Origin: Eukaryota sp. TZLM1-RC
Lineage: Eukaryota; Metamonada: BaSk clade
Length of the DNA stretch: 64,000 bases
Direction: 5' to 3'
Assembly (NCBI GenBank): GCA_040285825.1
Contig: JAUPSS010000002.1
Span: forward strand, 3,658,001-3,722,000
The number at the start of each line of letters is the position of its first letter. Position 1 is the stretch's first letter. This document shows positions 41,852 to 52,489 of this stretch, in pieces. The notes under the pieces are model-generated. The model did no database searches. It was not told the DNA's origin and saw only the letters and a program-made list of their open reading frames with translations. Both the position numbers and the translations under genes were made by a program.

Positions 41852-42613
41852 CTAGTGACTAGACACAAACTGATTTAGCCTTTTTAATTCATTTTGTTTT
41901 CTTGTCAATTTCTCTCGAAGATTACTTAATTCAGTATCAGCTGATTCTATTTGTTTTTGCAATTCCATGGTCATATCACTTAAACCTTTGTTTTGTCCTT
42001 CCAAATTTTGCAACTCTTCATTAGCATTTCTCAATTCTCTGTTACAATTTGTCAATTCATCATCTTTGGATTTCAGGCTATTTTCAATTGTTGACATTTT
42101 CTCTTCAACACTCCGTTTTGTTTCTGTCAATGTTTCCATTCGGTTCACAACATCCAGTGTTTTGTAGAAGTCTTGAACATGTTGTTTATGGTTTTCTAAT
42201 CTTTGTTTTTCATACTCAAGATCAGCTCTAGGATGAGACACATTGCATTGAGCTAACAAACTCTCTCTTAGTGACTCTTTCTATATATTGAGTGGATAAC
42301 TTTTTCATGGCGTCTATATGGGTCAACATGCGCTTCTTTATCAGAATGTTCTCACTATTTCGTGCTTTACGTGTGGATAGGGCTTCATTCTCATGTGCTA
42401 ATTGTTTCTTTAATGATTCTAGTTTCGCTTGATGTGCAGCATGAGTCTGTTGATCTGGGGTCAATGAGTTAAGATTTTACCTCTGATGAGTGAGAGTTGC
42501 GTTCGTTGTAGTTGTTCTTGTTCCAAATAGAGTTGTTGGTTTACTTCAAAGTTTTGACGTTCCAACACATCAAGTCGATCGAGAAAGTCACTGATAGACT
42601 GGTCTGTGTCCAT
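41852..42613 (-). CDS. coiled-coil protein, three exons with tiny introns
   Basis: Exons 42613-42481, 42454-42262 and 42227-41852 join into a 233-residue protein starting MDTDQSISDFLDRLDVLER. Nearly the whole chain is coiled coil (for example ELRNANEELQNLEGQNKGL). Intron 1 (42480-42455, 26 nt) starts GTAAAA and ends CCCCAG; intron 2 (42261-42228, 34 nt) starts GTTTGT and ends CTCATCCTAG. Without splicing the frame stops in each intron; with splicing, phases 1 and 2 are kept and heptads run across the joins. It resembles cytoskeletal or kinetochore-type coiled-coil proteins, but no orthologue is evident. Confidence 0.7.
42228..42261 (-). other. 34-nt intron
   Basis: GTTTGT...CTCATCCTAG; phase 2 junction in the coiled-coil gene. 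The acceptor end matches that of the introns at 32 kb. Confidence 0.65.
42455..42480 (-). other. 26-nt intron
   Basis: GTAAAATCTTAACTC...CCCCAG; phase 1 junction (G|AT, Asp) in the coiled-coil gene. Confidence 0.6.
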
Positions 42614-42799
42614 AAAAGTTTGCCAAAATGTCAGAAAACAATGGTATTGAGGTGCAGGTAAATTTGGTATATTTTAAATTTGGAGTAGTGTTGCATCAGA
42701 CACTGATTTTTCAGTGAAAGTTTCTCTCACTTTCTCAAGCAATTTCTCTTCTCCTTTAAATACCTTTTCACACAAGTCTTAATTAGCATCTTGATGCAC

Positions 42800-42995
42800 A
42801 AAGACTGGTCAAAGTATCACCATGTTGTTTTGTGTGACACTGAGGATTTCGTTGTGGTTGTTGATGGAAGGAGTAGAAGATGTAGAATGGGTTGAACAAG
42901 GAATTGAAGACAACTCAATTGAAGACACCTGTAATGTTAGTCAACATGGCTTCCTTGCAGAGATGGATTATGACCAATTTTGATTGTAATGTAGT
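42800..42995 (+). pseudogene. scrambled relic of the 31.9-kb secreted-protein family
   Basis: One piece (about 42815-42890) encodes LCDTEDFVVVVDGRSRR, like PCDVRRDDREITVVVD at the end of the 31.9-kb gene. A second (about 42958-42990) encodes RWIMTNFDCN, like RGWLTNFDCS from the same exon. Their order is reversed relative to the parent, so at least two copies or a rearrangement are involved. Confidence 0.4.
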
Positions 42996-43144
42996 CTGAT
43001 GGTTTTACAATAAAAACGATTTCTCTCCATAGCACAGATTAATCATTATGGCAGTATGGGTTGATAGCAAGTTTTATAAAGGAAATTAGATCGTTTCTAC
43101 AGCTGAGTTCTATAATGTGTTTTGCAAGAACTAGTGAGACAAAA

Positions 43145-43205
43145 AACGTCTGAAGCAAGTCTAGAGACGTTCATGCTGCGTCCGTTGGAAAACAAACGGA
43201 CGCAG
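43145..43205. repeat. two adjacent perfect hairpins
   Basis: AACGTCT/AGACGTT (43145-43151 with 43165-43171) is followed by an 11-bp stem CTGCGTCCGTT/AACGGACGCAG with an 8-nt loop (43176-43205). They are GC-rich in an AT-rich region and lie in no gene. Confidence 0.6.
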
Positions 43206-43550
43206 ACGCATTTGAAAGTGTCTGTGTAACACAAAATTCAAGTCTACCTCCGGTTGCTTCAGAAAATTCATCAAAAATCATAACCCAGCATTATTGAACT
43301 TTGAACCAAACAGAATTATATTGTAATAATTTAACGTTGAACAGTGCAGCAAAAGTGCAAAATTGTGTTCGGCTGTCCTAATTAATTGTTGTATCTGTGA
43401 TTATATAAAAAGAAGCAGTCAATAGGTCGGAAGGGGTTGTCTTATATAACATCAACAACTCAATTCTATATAAGGTATCAAGGTTGAAACACTGTTGATT
43501 TCTGAAACATTGTCAACCAAAAAAAAAGTATAATCAACCTTCCTCTACCT

Positions 43551-43621
43551 AGAGATGGGAAAACACTAAAACATAGACTATACTTCGTTTAGTCTGATTT
43601 GTCCGGACGATGCCCATCTCT
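43551..43621. repeat. short inverted-repeat element, MITE-like
   Basis: AGAGATGGG at 43551-43559 and its inverse CCCATCTCT at 43613-43621 bound 71 bp. No clear target duplication. Confidence 0.35.
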
Positions 43622-43864
43622 GTTCTACATAAAGAAACCATATTTCGACATGTTTTGTGAAAGATCTGCTGTTTCGTTCATAAAACTATGTGATTTAATA
43701 TCAAATGGTAATTTGGGCCTTGTTAAGTATACAGAGTTTTAATTCAAAGACAGTGACTAAACTAACAGAAGGATAACAACAAAATACGAGACAAAAGCAA
43801 CAGGAAATAAATGAGAAAAAACAAGAAACAGTGGGAAGACAGGCTATCACGAACCACCAAATTT

Positions 43865-44089
43865 CTACCTACTTCGACGAGGTCGTTTTTTAGGGGTTGG
43901 TGCATTAGTCCTACGGGAACCACGTGACTTCTCCGCTGCTGCTTTGCGATTCATAGAAAGAGCAAGAAAGAAATTGCGGACAAAGTCTTTGTTTGAGGTT
44001 ATTTCAGTGGTTTGAGAACTGTCAAAGGAAGAGGCATAAAGTGGTAATGGATTAAGGCATGAGGACAGTGTAACCTTGGTTAAATCCAT
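43865..44089 (-). CDS. hypothetical small basic protein, 74 residues
   Basis: Starts MDLTKVTLSSCLNPLPLYAS at 44089; an open frame upstream is ignored because the shared start-proximal motif (44093-44113) ends 3 bp before this ATG. The C-terminal half is strongly basic, with SRGSRRTNAPTPKKRPRRSR, which looks like a nuclear-localisation or nucleic-acid-binding tail. No family is recognised. Confidence 0.55.
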   Translation of the reverse strand: MDLTKVTLSSCLNPLPLYASSFDSSQTTEITSNKDFVRNFFLALSMNRKAAAEKSRGSRRTNAPTPKKRPRRSR

Positions 44090-44092
44090 CTT

Positions 44093-44113
44093 CAGATATT
44101 GTCTATAACAATG
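44093..44113 (-). promoter_or_regulatory. start-proximal motif of the small basic protein gene
   Basis: The plus-strand text reads CAGATATTGTCTATAACA followed by ATG, adjacent to the start at 44089. It is the best example of the motif seen at 17, 22 and 38.7 kb. Confidence 0.5.
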
Positions 44114-44689
44114 GAACAAACTAAATTGATAATGATGTTTTTGAAAGTGAATCAATGAACAATTTCCCGTGCTACAACAAATTTTCCAATATACATACCA
44201 ATGTCTATCTTCCAAACAAGATGACTAGGCGCTGTTAAAGGTTAATGTTCCTTGGACAAACATTTTATCTAGAGGATTGAAATATAGGATGGTGAATATA
44301 AATACGATGAAACAACAAACCAACAACATCATAGATACAATTACAATACAATTCGCAGATTATGTCTTTATTTATGGTCCTAAAAAATGGTATTCTGAAC
44401 ATTTGTAAAGTTAAATTACTGAATGCAGGCCATGATTGGATTTTTACTTTAATTCTCAGAGTACTCATATAGAGACTCCGGCATATAAAGTTTTTTGATT
44501 TATATTAACTGCGTTCTCTTACCATTTTCCAGTGGCTTTTCTTTTCCATAAATGAAGCTATAAAGAAATCAAAGTTTCTACAGGGCTCAACTACAGAAAG
44601 TTTACAGATGAGAGCTCGGTTTTGGTGAACTTTGTACAACTAAATTGGTATGGAATACGCTGAATCAAATTGAACAATACCTCAAACAC
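44114..44689. other. intergenic, no assignable gene
   Basis: No gene seen between the divergent 44.09-kb and 44.69-kb starts. Confidence 0.5.
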
Positions 44690-45679
44690 ATGTTCAAATC
44701 TATCGATACGATCGTATCATCAGTCTGTTCCCTACTCAAATCTCAAGGGATCGATGTAGACATAGACCCATCAGTTCCACTCTTTGTTAGTTTTCTCTCC
44801 TTGTCTGAACACATACCACATGATGTTTCCTTTCAGTTACAATGGGTTCAGTTTGCTTCCTTTATATTCGATGATCAGCCATCTGAATTATCAAACATAC
44901 AGAAACACCATCTCGGTCTTCTCGCCCCTACTCTGACCAACCAAACTTTCCTTGCTGTTGAATCCCCTGGTATAGCTGATGTGGTGTTGTTCTTTGCAAT
45001 TCGTCCTTTCCTAGGAGAAACCGCCACATCAGCTGCAGAAACTGGTCTTCCCAAGTCAATACTCCGATGGATTAATGACGTGCAACACGTGATCTCTCAC
45101 GATTACATCGAACTAGATATCTATATAGAACCTGAGAAGAAGCAGAAAAAAAAGCAGAAAATGCCCCAAATGCAAACCAAAAAGAAAGAAAAGGTAAAGA
45201 AAGCTCCTCAACCTCAAGAACCTACTTTTGTAGTTGCCCTCACAGTCGGCAAAGTTGTTGATTGTAGCTCACATCCTGACTCTGATAAGCTCTTGATTGA
45301 GACAATTGACTTTGGTAACGAAGATGTTCGTCCCATTGTTTCTGGTATCGCTCATCACGTCGTCCCATCAGATTTGATTGGCAAAAAAGTTTTGTGTGTG
45401 ACCAATCTGCGTCCAGCCATGCTTGCAGGGAAACCAAGCAAAGGAATGTTGCTATGCGTTGACTCAAGACCCTTATATCTCCCTGATCATGTTCAGGAAG
45501 GTACACGTGCTGGTCCACGTGGCGTGACGTGGCAACCAAAGAAACAGATTAAGAGTAAGGACTGGGCAGAAACAAAGTTAGAAGTTGTAGGGTTTAAATG
45601 CGTCTGTAATGGTGTAGAATTGATTTTTGAAAGTGGAGAAGGTATTGAAAGTATTGTAGAGTCGGGGGATATTCAGTGA
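44690..45679 (+). CDS. AIMP1/Arc1p-like tRNA-binding (EMAPII-domain) synthetase cofactor
   Basis: A 329-residue protein from the ATG at 44690. The N-terminal part is all-helical and ends in a GST-C-like block (TFLAVESPGIADVVLFFAI). A Lys-rich linker follows (EPEKKQKKKQKM, KKKEKVKK). The C-terminal OB-fold tRNA-binding domain begins near residue 180: ALTVGKVVDCSSHPDSDKLL, RPIVSGIAHHV, KVLCVTNLRPAMLAGKPSKG and GMLLCVDS. The same layout is found in Arc1p, AIMP1 and the C-terminus of some Met- and Tyr-tRNA synthetases. It probably docks onto aminoacyl-tRNA synthetases and delivers tRNA. An upstream ATG at 44650 is out of frame. Confidence 0.87.
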   Translation: MFKSIDTIVSSVCSLLKSQGIDVDIDPSVPLFVSFLSLSEHIPHDVSFQLQWVQFASFIFDDQPSELSNIQKHHLGLLAPTLTNQTFLAVESPGIADVVLFFAIRPFLGETATSAAETGLPKSILRWINDVQHVISHDYIELDIYIEPEKKQKKKQKMPQMQTKKKEKVKKAPQPQEPTFVVALTVGKVVDCSSHPDSDKLLIETIDFGNEDVRPIVSGIAHHVVPSDLIGKKVLCVTNLRPAMLAGKPSKGMLLCVDSRPLYLPDHVQEGTRAGPRGVTWQPKKQIKSKDWAETKLEVVGFKCVCNGVELIFESGEGIESIVESGDIQ

Positions 45680-46169
45680 TTTTTTTAATTAACTTTTACT
45701 TAGTTTGAAATAAATTTATTTTGATTGTGATTTTGTTTATGGGCAAATTGTTACTAATACAATGATACAATAGAAACTTGTTGGAAACTGATAATTTCAC
45801 CATTTTTTACTTACCGTTTTCTCTATAACTTAATTGAAAGAGACTCTGGTAGTGATTTCCTAGGATATTTGAAACATACTTAAATTAATTCTAGTAGGTT
45901 TTGACTTGATACAAAATGACAAGATTTAGCTTTCAAACTGATGTTCAGCTAATTCTAAATGGATTTGTAATAATAACATGTTTATCATCCATAGCTGAAC
46001 GTTATCACATCATCAAACGCCTCACATAAAGAACAAAGAAAAACAACACCCACACAAAGTCTATGTTGTCAAGAACATAACCGTTCCACGTTTGAGCCCA
46101 TGTTTCTTACTAGGCCAATAAACATGTTTATTTAGCCACACTGATTATTCAAGGTTAAGTTTATAAGAA
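45680..46169. other. intergenic, no assignable gene
   Basis: AT-rich spacer after the EMAPII gene. Nothing recognised. Confidence 0.5.
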
Positions 46170-46810
46170 ATTTAAGCAATGTTTCCTTCCTCAAAAACGA
46201 TTGCTGATATGGATGATGTTGTTCTTATAAGTGACTTAACGATTGGCAGAGAAGCAAATTTATGTTTTCAAGAATTATTCAACAAAATTGGCCTTCGACT
46301 CAACTTACTTAAATGTGTTTTACTTTCAAATTCTTCAGGTTCAACAATAGCTGATGGTATTGAAATTCAAGCCAAATTATATTCAATTGATGCTATTCGT
46401 CATTTGGGTTCGTTTTTAGAAAATAATAATGAAGTTACCAAAGAATTGTTTGATAAGATGAACTCAATTTCTGATCAAATTGACCGAATGATTCAACGGG
46501 AATATTTCTGAAAAGAATTTTTTAAAATTAAAACACATTCTTGGACCATTACAGAAACGGTTGACTGGAATGTATGAAGATGATTTTTACAAAAATATAT
46601 GCAGCTCGGCTGTTTTAAATCGAGATCTTCACTCAATGTTATTGGAAATCAAGTGTTTGTGAAAATAAGTCATCAGATTCGTCACTGTTTGTGACCATTG
46701 TACCACGAAGATTTGAACTGCGTGCTTCTTATGAAGCGTTTGTAACAAAAATGAGATTATATTTGAATATCCCCATTAATCAATTTTTGTCAAAAGAAGT
46801 TGAAGTTTAA
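46170..46810 (+). pseudogene. LINE family B fragment (RT catalytic motif to zinc region)
   Basis: Begins at the RT active site with ADMDDVVLIS (the usual Y is lost), then GLRLNLLKCVLLS and HLGSFLE. After a stop at 46509-46511 it follows the 19.4-kb copy: LTGMYEDDFYKNI, CSSAVLNRDLHS, then broken frames to about 46806. Confidence 0.75.
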
Positions 46811-47354
46811 AAATTGATAGAAACTTCTTAATATTGGTTTATTTTCAACTCCTTACATCCACAAAACAATAAGATATGGACAAACTGATGAATGGACAAA
46901 TTAATAATGAATACTGGACCTGTTTTAATTTTCTTTTCTACAAATAGTGATCTGATGTAAAATTTGATGAATTTGTGGTAAATCAAAGCAGTTGTTTGTT
47001 TAATCTATGGTGTTTGTAGATTCAATGACTTTGTATAAAGTTTCATAGTTTTCCTCCTTTCTTCAGTTGTTTATTATTGCTGCACATTCTCTTTTCTTGA
47101 CCGCAAAATTACTCTCAGCATTGTATTATATTCACATTAAACACATATCCAATTATAGAATGCTTTTCTTTGTAAATTTCTTAACAATTCAAAACTGCAC
47201 CATTTCCTTACCAATAATCACTTCAACCAATCACTTCAATTTTCCTGGAACAATACATCACTTGTTATTTTACATTGACCTTCTAATTGTACCAGCAGAA
47301 CGAACGCAAATGTGACTTAGGGCTGCAAATGCTTTTTAAGTGTTTTAAAAATGA
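46811..47354. other. intergenic, no assignable gene
   Basis: No gene. It separates two LINE fragments in opposite orientation. Confidence 0.5.
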
Positions 47355-48430
47355 TTAAATGAATACTAAATGATGAAAAAACATCATAATAATACAATAA
47401 ATCATTGGGAAAAATTGAATACCTGAAAACAGTAATACAAAATTCAAGTGCAGAATAAATGTTTTCGCCCAAATGACATAAATTTTGTTTTTCCAAGTTG
47501 GAATGCGAAAAGAATTTATTGAAATTATTTTTGGTTTCGAAAAATGAATTTGATTAACACTTTGAATTTGCAATACAATAGGATGAATGGCTGGACAAAA
47601 CAAAAGAGGTCTTAAAGGGTCTCCTTGCTTTACACCACTTGATGAAATCAAATTGCAATTACCACAATGTAAATAGAATTTGTGCTATATGTTGATTGGA
47701 AATACGGCATTGATTCCGGCACATATTGTCACAAAGCACCATGAATACTGCAATGACTAATTGAATTGAATGCATTGCTAAAATCCAACAACATTCAAAC
47801 ACAGGATTCATTTTGATGAAATAAAACATTTGTAGCAAATACTGCTGAAGAAACTCCATCAGTGGTATTAATTCCATACTGAAAGGGTAACAAATTTTTT
47901 TTTGCTTTTTCATTGAATCTATTTAAGCAGCATGCAGAAAAAATATTGTGTAAACTTTCAGTGACCGCAATTGGACGAGCATCCATTTTTGAATTTCTTA
48001 CAAGTGTAGTCAAACATGAACAACTTAATTCTTCAGGATTTTCAAGTTGACCAGTTAAAATTCTATTAAAAAAATTGGTCAATAAAGTAAGACAATCCTC
48101 TGAAGAAATAACCGTAGCTTTGATATGATCAATCGAAAGCCCAGAAAGACCTGCAGACTTTCTACGTGGTCGTTTTTTGATCACTGAAAATAATTCTGAT
48201 GTCATCAATGGTTGGATTTCCCAATAATCTCCATACTAATTTTGATCCATTATTGGGTTTTCATATGGATGAAGGATCTTGAGTTTATCTACAGTCTGTT
48301 GCTTATTGGGAGCCTTTACTCCTGGATTTAAAGTAGACAAAGCACTAGACCACTTGTTATCAAAGCACTTATCTCCAAAAATTTTGCTCAATTTCGCAGA
48401 TGACAGTTTTCTTGGTGCATAAAATAATGA
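47355..48430 (-). pseudogene. LINE reverse-transcriptase fragment (N-terminal half of RT)
   Basis: Minus-strand frames give KRPRRKSAGLSGLSIDHIKA, ARPIAVTESLHNIFSACCL, FQYGINTTDGVSSAVFATNV, LDFSNAFNSIS (other frame) and SSGVKQGDPLRPLLFC. That is RT up to, but not including, YMDD. Upstream sequence to about 48430 encodes LSSAKLSKIFGDKC with one stop. It differs from family A and is probably B or C. Confidence 0.75.
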
Positions 48431-48544
48431 AATATTAGTACAATATTATTTTAATTATTACATTGTATTATATACATAACATTTTTCATCATTTTGTGAT
48501 AGCAAATACGTTTTAATAATAAAGAAAACAATTTTTGCTATCAA

Positions 48545-48650
48545 CAATCAACGTAAAATACTGAGCTAGCAACACTTTTGAGCCACCGCCCATGGTGTGT
48601 TGCTATCATTTATTGCATCAAACAACCATATACAAGATTTTTCAGATGGA
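48545..48650. repeat. dispersed repeat R1, copy 2
   Basis: Resembles 21030-21130 over about 100 bp. It lies between a LINE fragment and the tether-subunit gene. Confidence 0.6.
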
Positions 48651-48716
48651 TATGGAGCTTGAAATGCTAATTCTTTACAAAAAACCTCAAACACATCCAA
48701 CACATCTTGAAACACA

Positions 48717-50432
48717 ATGGCGACCTCCATTGACGACAAGGTTCTTCAAATCTTTTCCCAGACACCCCTTGATGACATTGACACCATTCAAGCTTCCTTG
48801 TCCAATTCAATTGCCACAAAAGATTGCCAACTCAAAAACCTCATGCAGGAGCACTCATCTACCCTTATCTCTTGTGTCACTGAACTCGACAACATTCTTC
48901 ACACTATATCTAACTCTCATGACCTTGTAACTTCACTACAGGACATGCTCATGTCTCACGAATCTTCTTTTAACATGCCTGAGTCGTCTGAGTTATCACT
49001 GTTCAATACGTCCGTTCTTGATGAGATTGAATCACAAATAGGAAGTAATGACATTTGCTTGTTGCTAGCTAATTTCGAGCGCTTGACGCGTCATCAATGT
49101 GAACATGACGTGATTGATGACGTGGTCAGCTCAAAATCAAGTCTTTTAATGGCCGAATGTGAGCTTTTATTGGAGAATATTCTTTATCAAAATGAACATG
49201 TACTTATCAAGTCAATATTTGGTTCAAATTTAACAAATTTTGACAGTCAGCTCAACCAATCAATCACAGACATAATCAAAATTGGTGGCATGATTTTTGA
49301 CATCAACTATACAATTGATTTCTTGAATTCTTTATTTTCAAAAGCAATTTCCTTTTCTCATTTAATTTCATTGAATAATCTTTTTAAATTTATTTTCGAA
49401 AGTTTTGATGTGGAACTACTTGTTTGTGACTGCCACAAGAATTTAGTCAAGGAAAGTCTCGAATCAATACAGTCAAATATAGATTATCGGCAGGCGATTA
49501 TTCATCAATCAAAATTAATTGAACTTTTTGATTGGAAGAGTGAAGTCTCTATTATTGAACAATTTTTCAATCAATTCACCATTGGTTGCCTGATTGATGA
49601 TTCATTATTTTCCACTTATTTCCACCAACAAATCAAGTATATTGATCTTGAATTAAAATTAAATTCAAGTTTGAAGTTTGAATTGTTAAATTTCTTGGAA
49701 TTTTTTGATAATTTGAACAATTTACCACGATATTTTGGTGAAACAATTTTAAATTATTCATGCTCTCTGGTGAACAAAGCTTATGAAGAAAAGTTTGATG
49801 AATTTGGAATTTTTTGCTTTGTGGAAAATATTTGTGGAATTTTCGGCTTTTCTGATCAAAATATTTCGAAATTTTCATCTCAGTGTGTCAGATCGCTTGT
49901 GACAAGCTTAAATTTTCAACATTACAGACCATTACAGATTGGTGATTCCTCCAAAATATTTGAATCATCCAAGGTTTTTTCTCTTCCACTGTCTATTTCT
50001 TCAAATCTATTCACATTATTTGGTGGATTATTTCATATGTCAGTTGAATTATTTGATTATACTTCACAAAATGTGAAGAATGTTTTTGGGAGTAATTTTT
50101 TCTCAACAATTTATGATCTTTTTGCTTCCTTTTTGATCGACAATCAATTTGATGACGTGATGGTTCAAAAACAAGTAGTTTTTGATCTTTACTTCATCAA
50201 TATCCTGTGTGAATTAACCCAAAATGATCAAGATTTTATTGAATTAACCCCAAAGTTTTCAGTAATTTCACAGGTAGATGTTCAACAATTTTACTTCCCC
50301 TTAATGAAGAGTTTTTTACGATCAAAATTTCAATATTTCTCCACGTTATTTAATTTTAAAGTCTCCTTAAATGATTATTTTGCCACTTTTGAAATGGAAA
50401 GTTTGGATTCTTTTGAACTTTCTTTTCTATAA
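48717..50432 (+). CDS. CATCHR-type vesicle-tethering complex subunit (COG1/VPS51-like)
   Basis: A 571-residue helical protein. The N-terminus (SIDDKVLQIFSQTPLDDIDT, then LKNLMQEHSSTLISCVTELD, NILHTISNSHDLV) has the heptad pattern and length typical of COG, exocyst and GARP subunits, which tether vesicles to Golgi or endosomal membranes. The rest is rich in Phe, Leu, Asn and Ser and weakly conserved. The best guess is COG1 or VPS51; I cannot separate them by eye. The ATG at 48717 follows ACATCTTGAAACACA, close to sequences before the RRM and UBC12 starts. It is convergent with the Pumilio gene, with 129 bp between the stops. Confidence 0.6.
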   Translation: MATSIDDKVLQIFSQTPLDDIDTIQASLSNSIATKDCQLKNLMQEHSSTLISCVTELDNILHTISNSHDLVTSLQDMLMSHESSFNMPESSELSLFNTSVLDEIESQIGSNDICLLLANFERLTRHQCEHDVIDDVVSSKSSLLMAECELLLENILYQNEHVLIKSIFGSNLTNFDSQLNQSITDIIKIGGMIFDINYTIDFLNSLFSKAISFSHLISLNNLFKFIFESFDVELLVCDCHKNLVKESLESIQSNIDYRQAIIHQSKLIELFDWKSEVSIIEQFFNQFTIGCLIDDSLFSTYFHQQIKYIDLELKLNSSLKFELLNFLEFFDNLNNLPRYFGETILNYSCSLVNKAYEEKFDEFGIFCFVENICGIFGFSDQNISKFSSQCVRSLVTSLNFQHYRPLQIGDSSKIFESSKVFSLPLSISSNLFTLFGGLFHMSVELFDYTSQNVKNVFGSNFFSTIYDLFASFLIDNQFDDVMVQKQVVFDLYFINILCELTQNDQDFIELTPKFSVISQVDVQQFYFPLMKSFLRSKFQYFSTLFNFKVSLNDYFATFEMESLDSFELSFL

Positions 50433-50561
50433 AATTCAATATTCATTTTCTGATTTTCTCAATATACATCTTTAAAAAAACTAGAAGATTCTACATTTTA
50501 TGTCCCAAAACACACAAAATGAATAAAACAATAAAAATACACTAGATTACAAACACAAAAA

Positions 50562-52401
50562 CTAATCTCGAAGAGAAGGGTAAGTTCTTACTAATTTAGC
50601 AGCAATTTTCGAACCAAAAGTTTTGGTCTTTAAAAAACTCAAATGAGGCTGAATTATAGCAAGATACCGGGGTAATAAATGTTGAGGAATGCACGCTAAA
50701 CTTTTCTGAACGACAAAATTACCAAAAGGATCAATTAGGAAATCCACCACTTTATGAGGATCACTAAAAACCTCTTCCACAATCTTCATTGTCAAATGAT
50801 TGGGAGCAGTGCCTAAAAATGTTTCACAAACATTTGAAGCAAATTTCTGCTTCGACAAACTGGAAATTTTACCTTTAATTTTGGAATGAGCAATTTCAAA
50901 AATTTCGTGTAAATAAGCATTTTTACCTGCTAAAGTAAATACATATTGGAGAGCATAATTACCAAATTGGTCATAAACTAATGAATCAGTATTCTCCACA
51001 ATAACTAAAGCCAATGCTTTTCTATAGCTTTGAGGTGCATAATCCAACACTCGTTGCAAAACACAAGCTCCGTTACGAGAGTTAGCTACATTTACCAAAT
51101 TAGAAGGAACAAGGAGCGCATCAAAAATAAATTGATTTTCAAATGAATTAAAGAATTGTAAGCATTTTTGGATAACATGATTACCATTCAAATCTTTAAT
51201 CAAAGGAATGACATGGTTAGCTAGTGAAGAAATAATAATTCTTCTTTCCTCTTGTGAAGTGGCGTACTCCACCATCTTCTGAACAGATCGCGTACCATGC
51301 ATTTGTTGAGCTTTGGCATACAGCTGAGAGGCACACAAGCGACAAATTTCTAATCTACAGGATTGACTTACAGTTTCAATAATTTTCTGGCAGAGGTAGT
51401 TACCAAAGGGATCTTCGCAAAGAGTCAAAAAATGAGGTAACATGTCAGTGAAAATTTGGGAAATAATTGCAAAAGGTTCCAATAATTCTTCTAAATCAGA
51501 ACGGTCCATCGTACCATCAATCATTCCTTGATTGATGATGTCATCAATCACGTCATCATGATACCAAGTATAATCACCAGCTTCATACATTTCTCTAGCA
51601 ACATCTAGTAAACGCTGTAGGAATCTGCAACCATTCTGATCACTGGCCATTTCAATTAACCTAGTTGAATCGAAAATCTTGATAACATTGGCTTCAATGA
51701 TAGGCTCTTTGATACCCTTGATATCAACACTTGAGGCATTGCCCTTGGAGTGAAGAAAACTACAACGATCGCCATTTCTACAGTTTCCGCGTTCCCAATA
51801 CTTACAGATGGTATTGGCAGTGGACCTAGGATAAGCGGGTGTATTTGGATAAATGACCGATTTTGAAGGGGAGATGGGTGGCTGAATAGCATGAGACGTA
51901 CGGTTAGTAAGAGAGGGAACAACATGGGGTATGGCTGGGGTGGAGTAAGTGGAGGACGTGTAATCTGAGGTGGGTGAATTTCTGGCTGGCGACGACGTGA
52001 TCTCATGTGATGGCTCAAGAGGAGTGGGCAGGGAATCCGTAGCAAACCACGTGTTATCGAGCTGGAGAGAGGGAGGAAGTTTTTCTTGGCAAGGGTATGA
52101 ATCAGCGAATTCGTTCCAAAATGGATCTAGACGAACATCGTGAAGCTCATTATCCAGGGAGCCCCAATCATGACCTACAAATGTACTGTCAGTGGCAGTG
52201 AATGCAAAAATGTTTCCGGCGGAGAGAGCAACAGAGGGAGGAGCACTGGAAGAACGAGGCAAAGGCTCCTCATCTAGGTCAATGTCCGATCGTACAGATG
52301 CATTCTGAAATGAGTCAAACGGAAGATCAACATACGTCAATCAGTGAGTCTAAGTCAATGTTGGAAGGTGTAGAGGCACGGTCACGAAGGTGCGCGTGCA
52401 T
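50562..52401 (-). CDS. Pumilio-family RNA-binding protein with CCCH finger, one 31-nt intron
   Basis: Exons 52401-52336 and 52304-50562 give about 602 residues starting MHAHLRDRASTPSNIDLDSL. A disordered Ser/Pro region is followed by a CCCH finger at about 190 (CKYWERGNCRNGDRCSFLH) and eight Puf repeats from about 230 to 595. Repeat cores are visible, such as NGCRFLQRLL, FGNYLCQKII, NGNHVIQKCL, NGACVLQRVL, FGNYALQYVF and FGNFVVQKSL. Puf proteins bind 3' UTRs base by base and repress or localise mRNA. The intron starts GTATGT and ends GACTCATTTCAG; without it no ATG is in frame near the N-terminus. The 3' end of Fanzor F5 lies about 90 bp upstream. Confidence 0.88.
52305..52335 (-). other. 31-nt intron in the Pumilio gene
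   Basis: GTATGTTGATC...CTCATTTCAG, phase 0. Joins SLID to NASVRSDIDL. Confidence 0.7.
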
Positions 52402-52489
52402 GTTGAAGCGGATAGAATCAGAACAGAGGGAGTTTATTCTAGATGAAGATTGCCGGAAAAAAATGAATTGATTGAAATCAGTTTTGGAA

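Noticed and set aside
46170-48430. Twin-priming inversion of a single LINE
   Set aside because: The two opposite-facing RT pieces have the wrong relative order for twin priming and are separated by over 500 bp of unrelated sequence.
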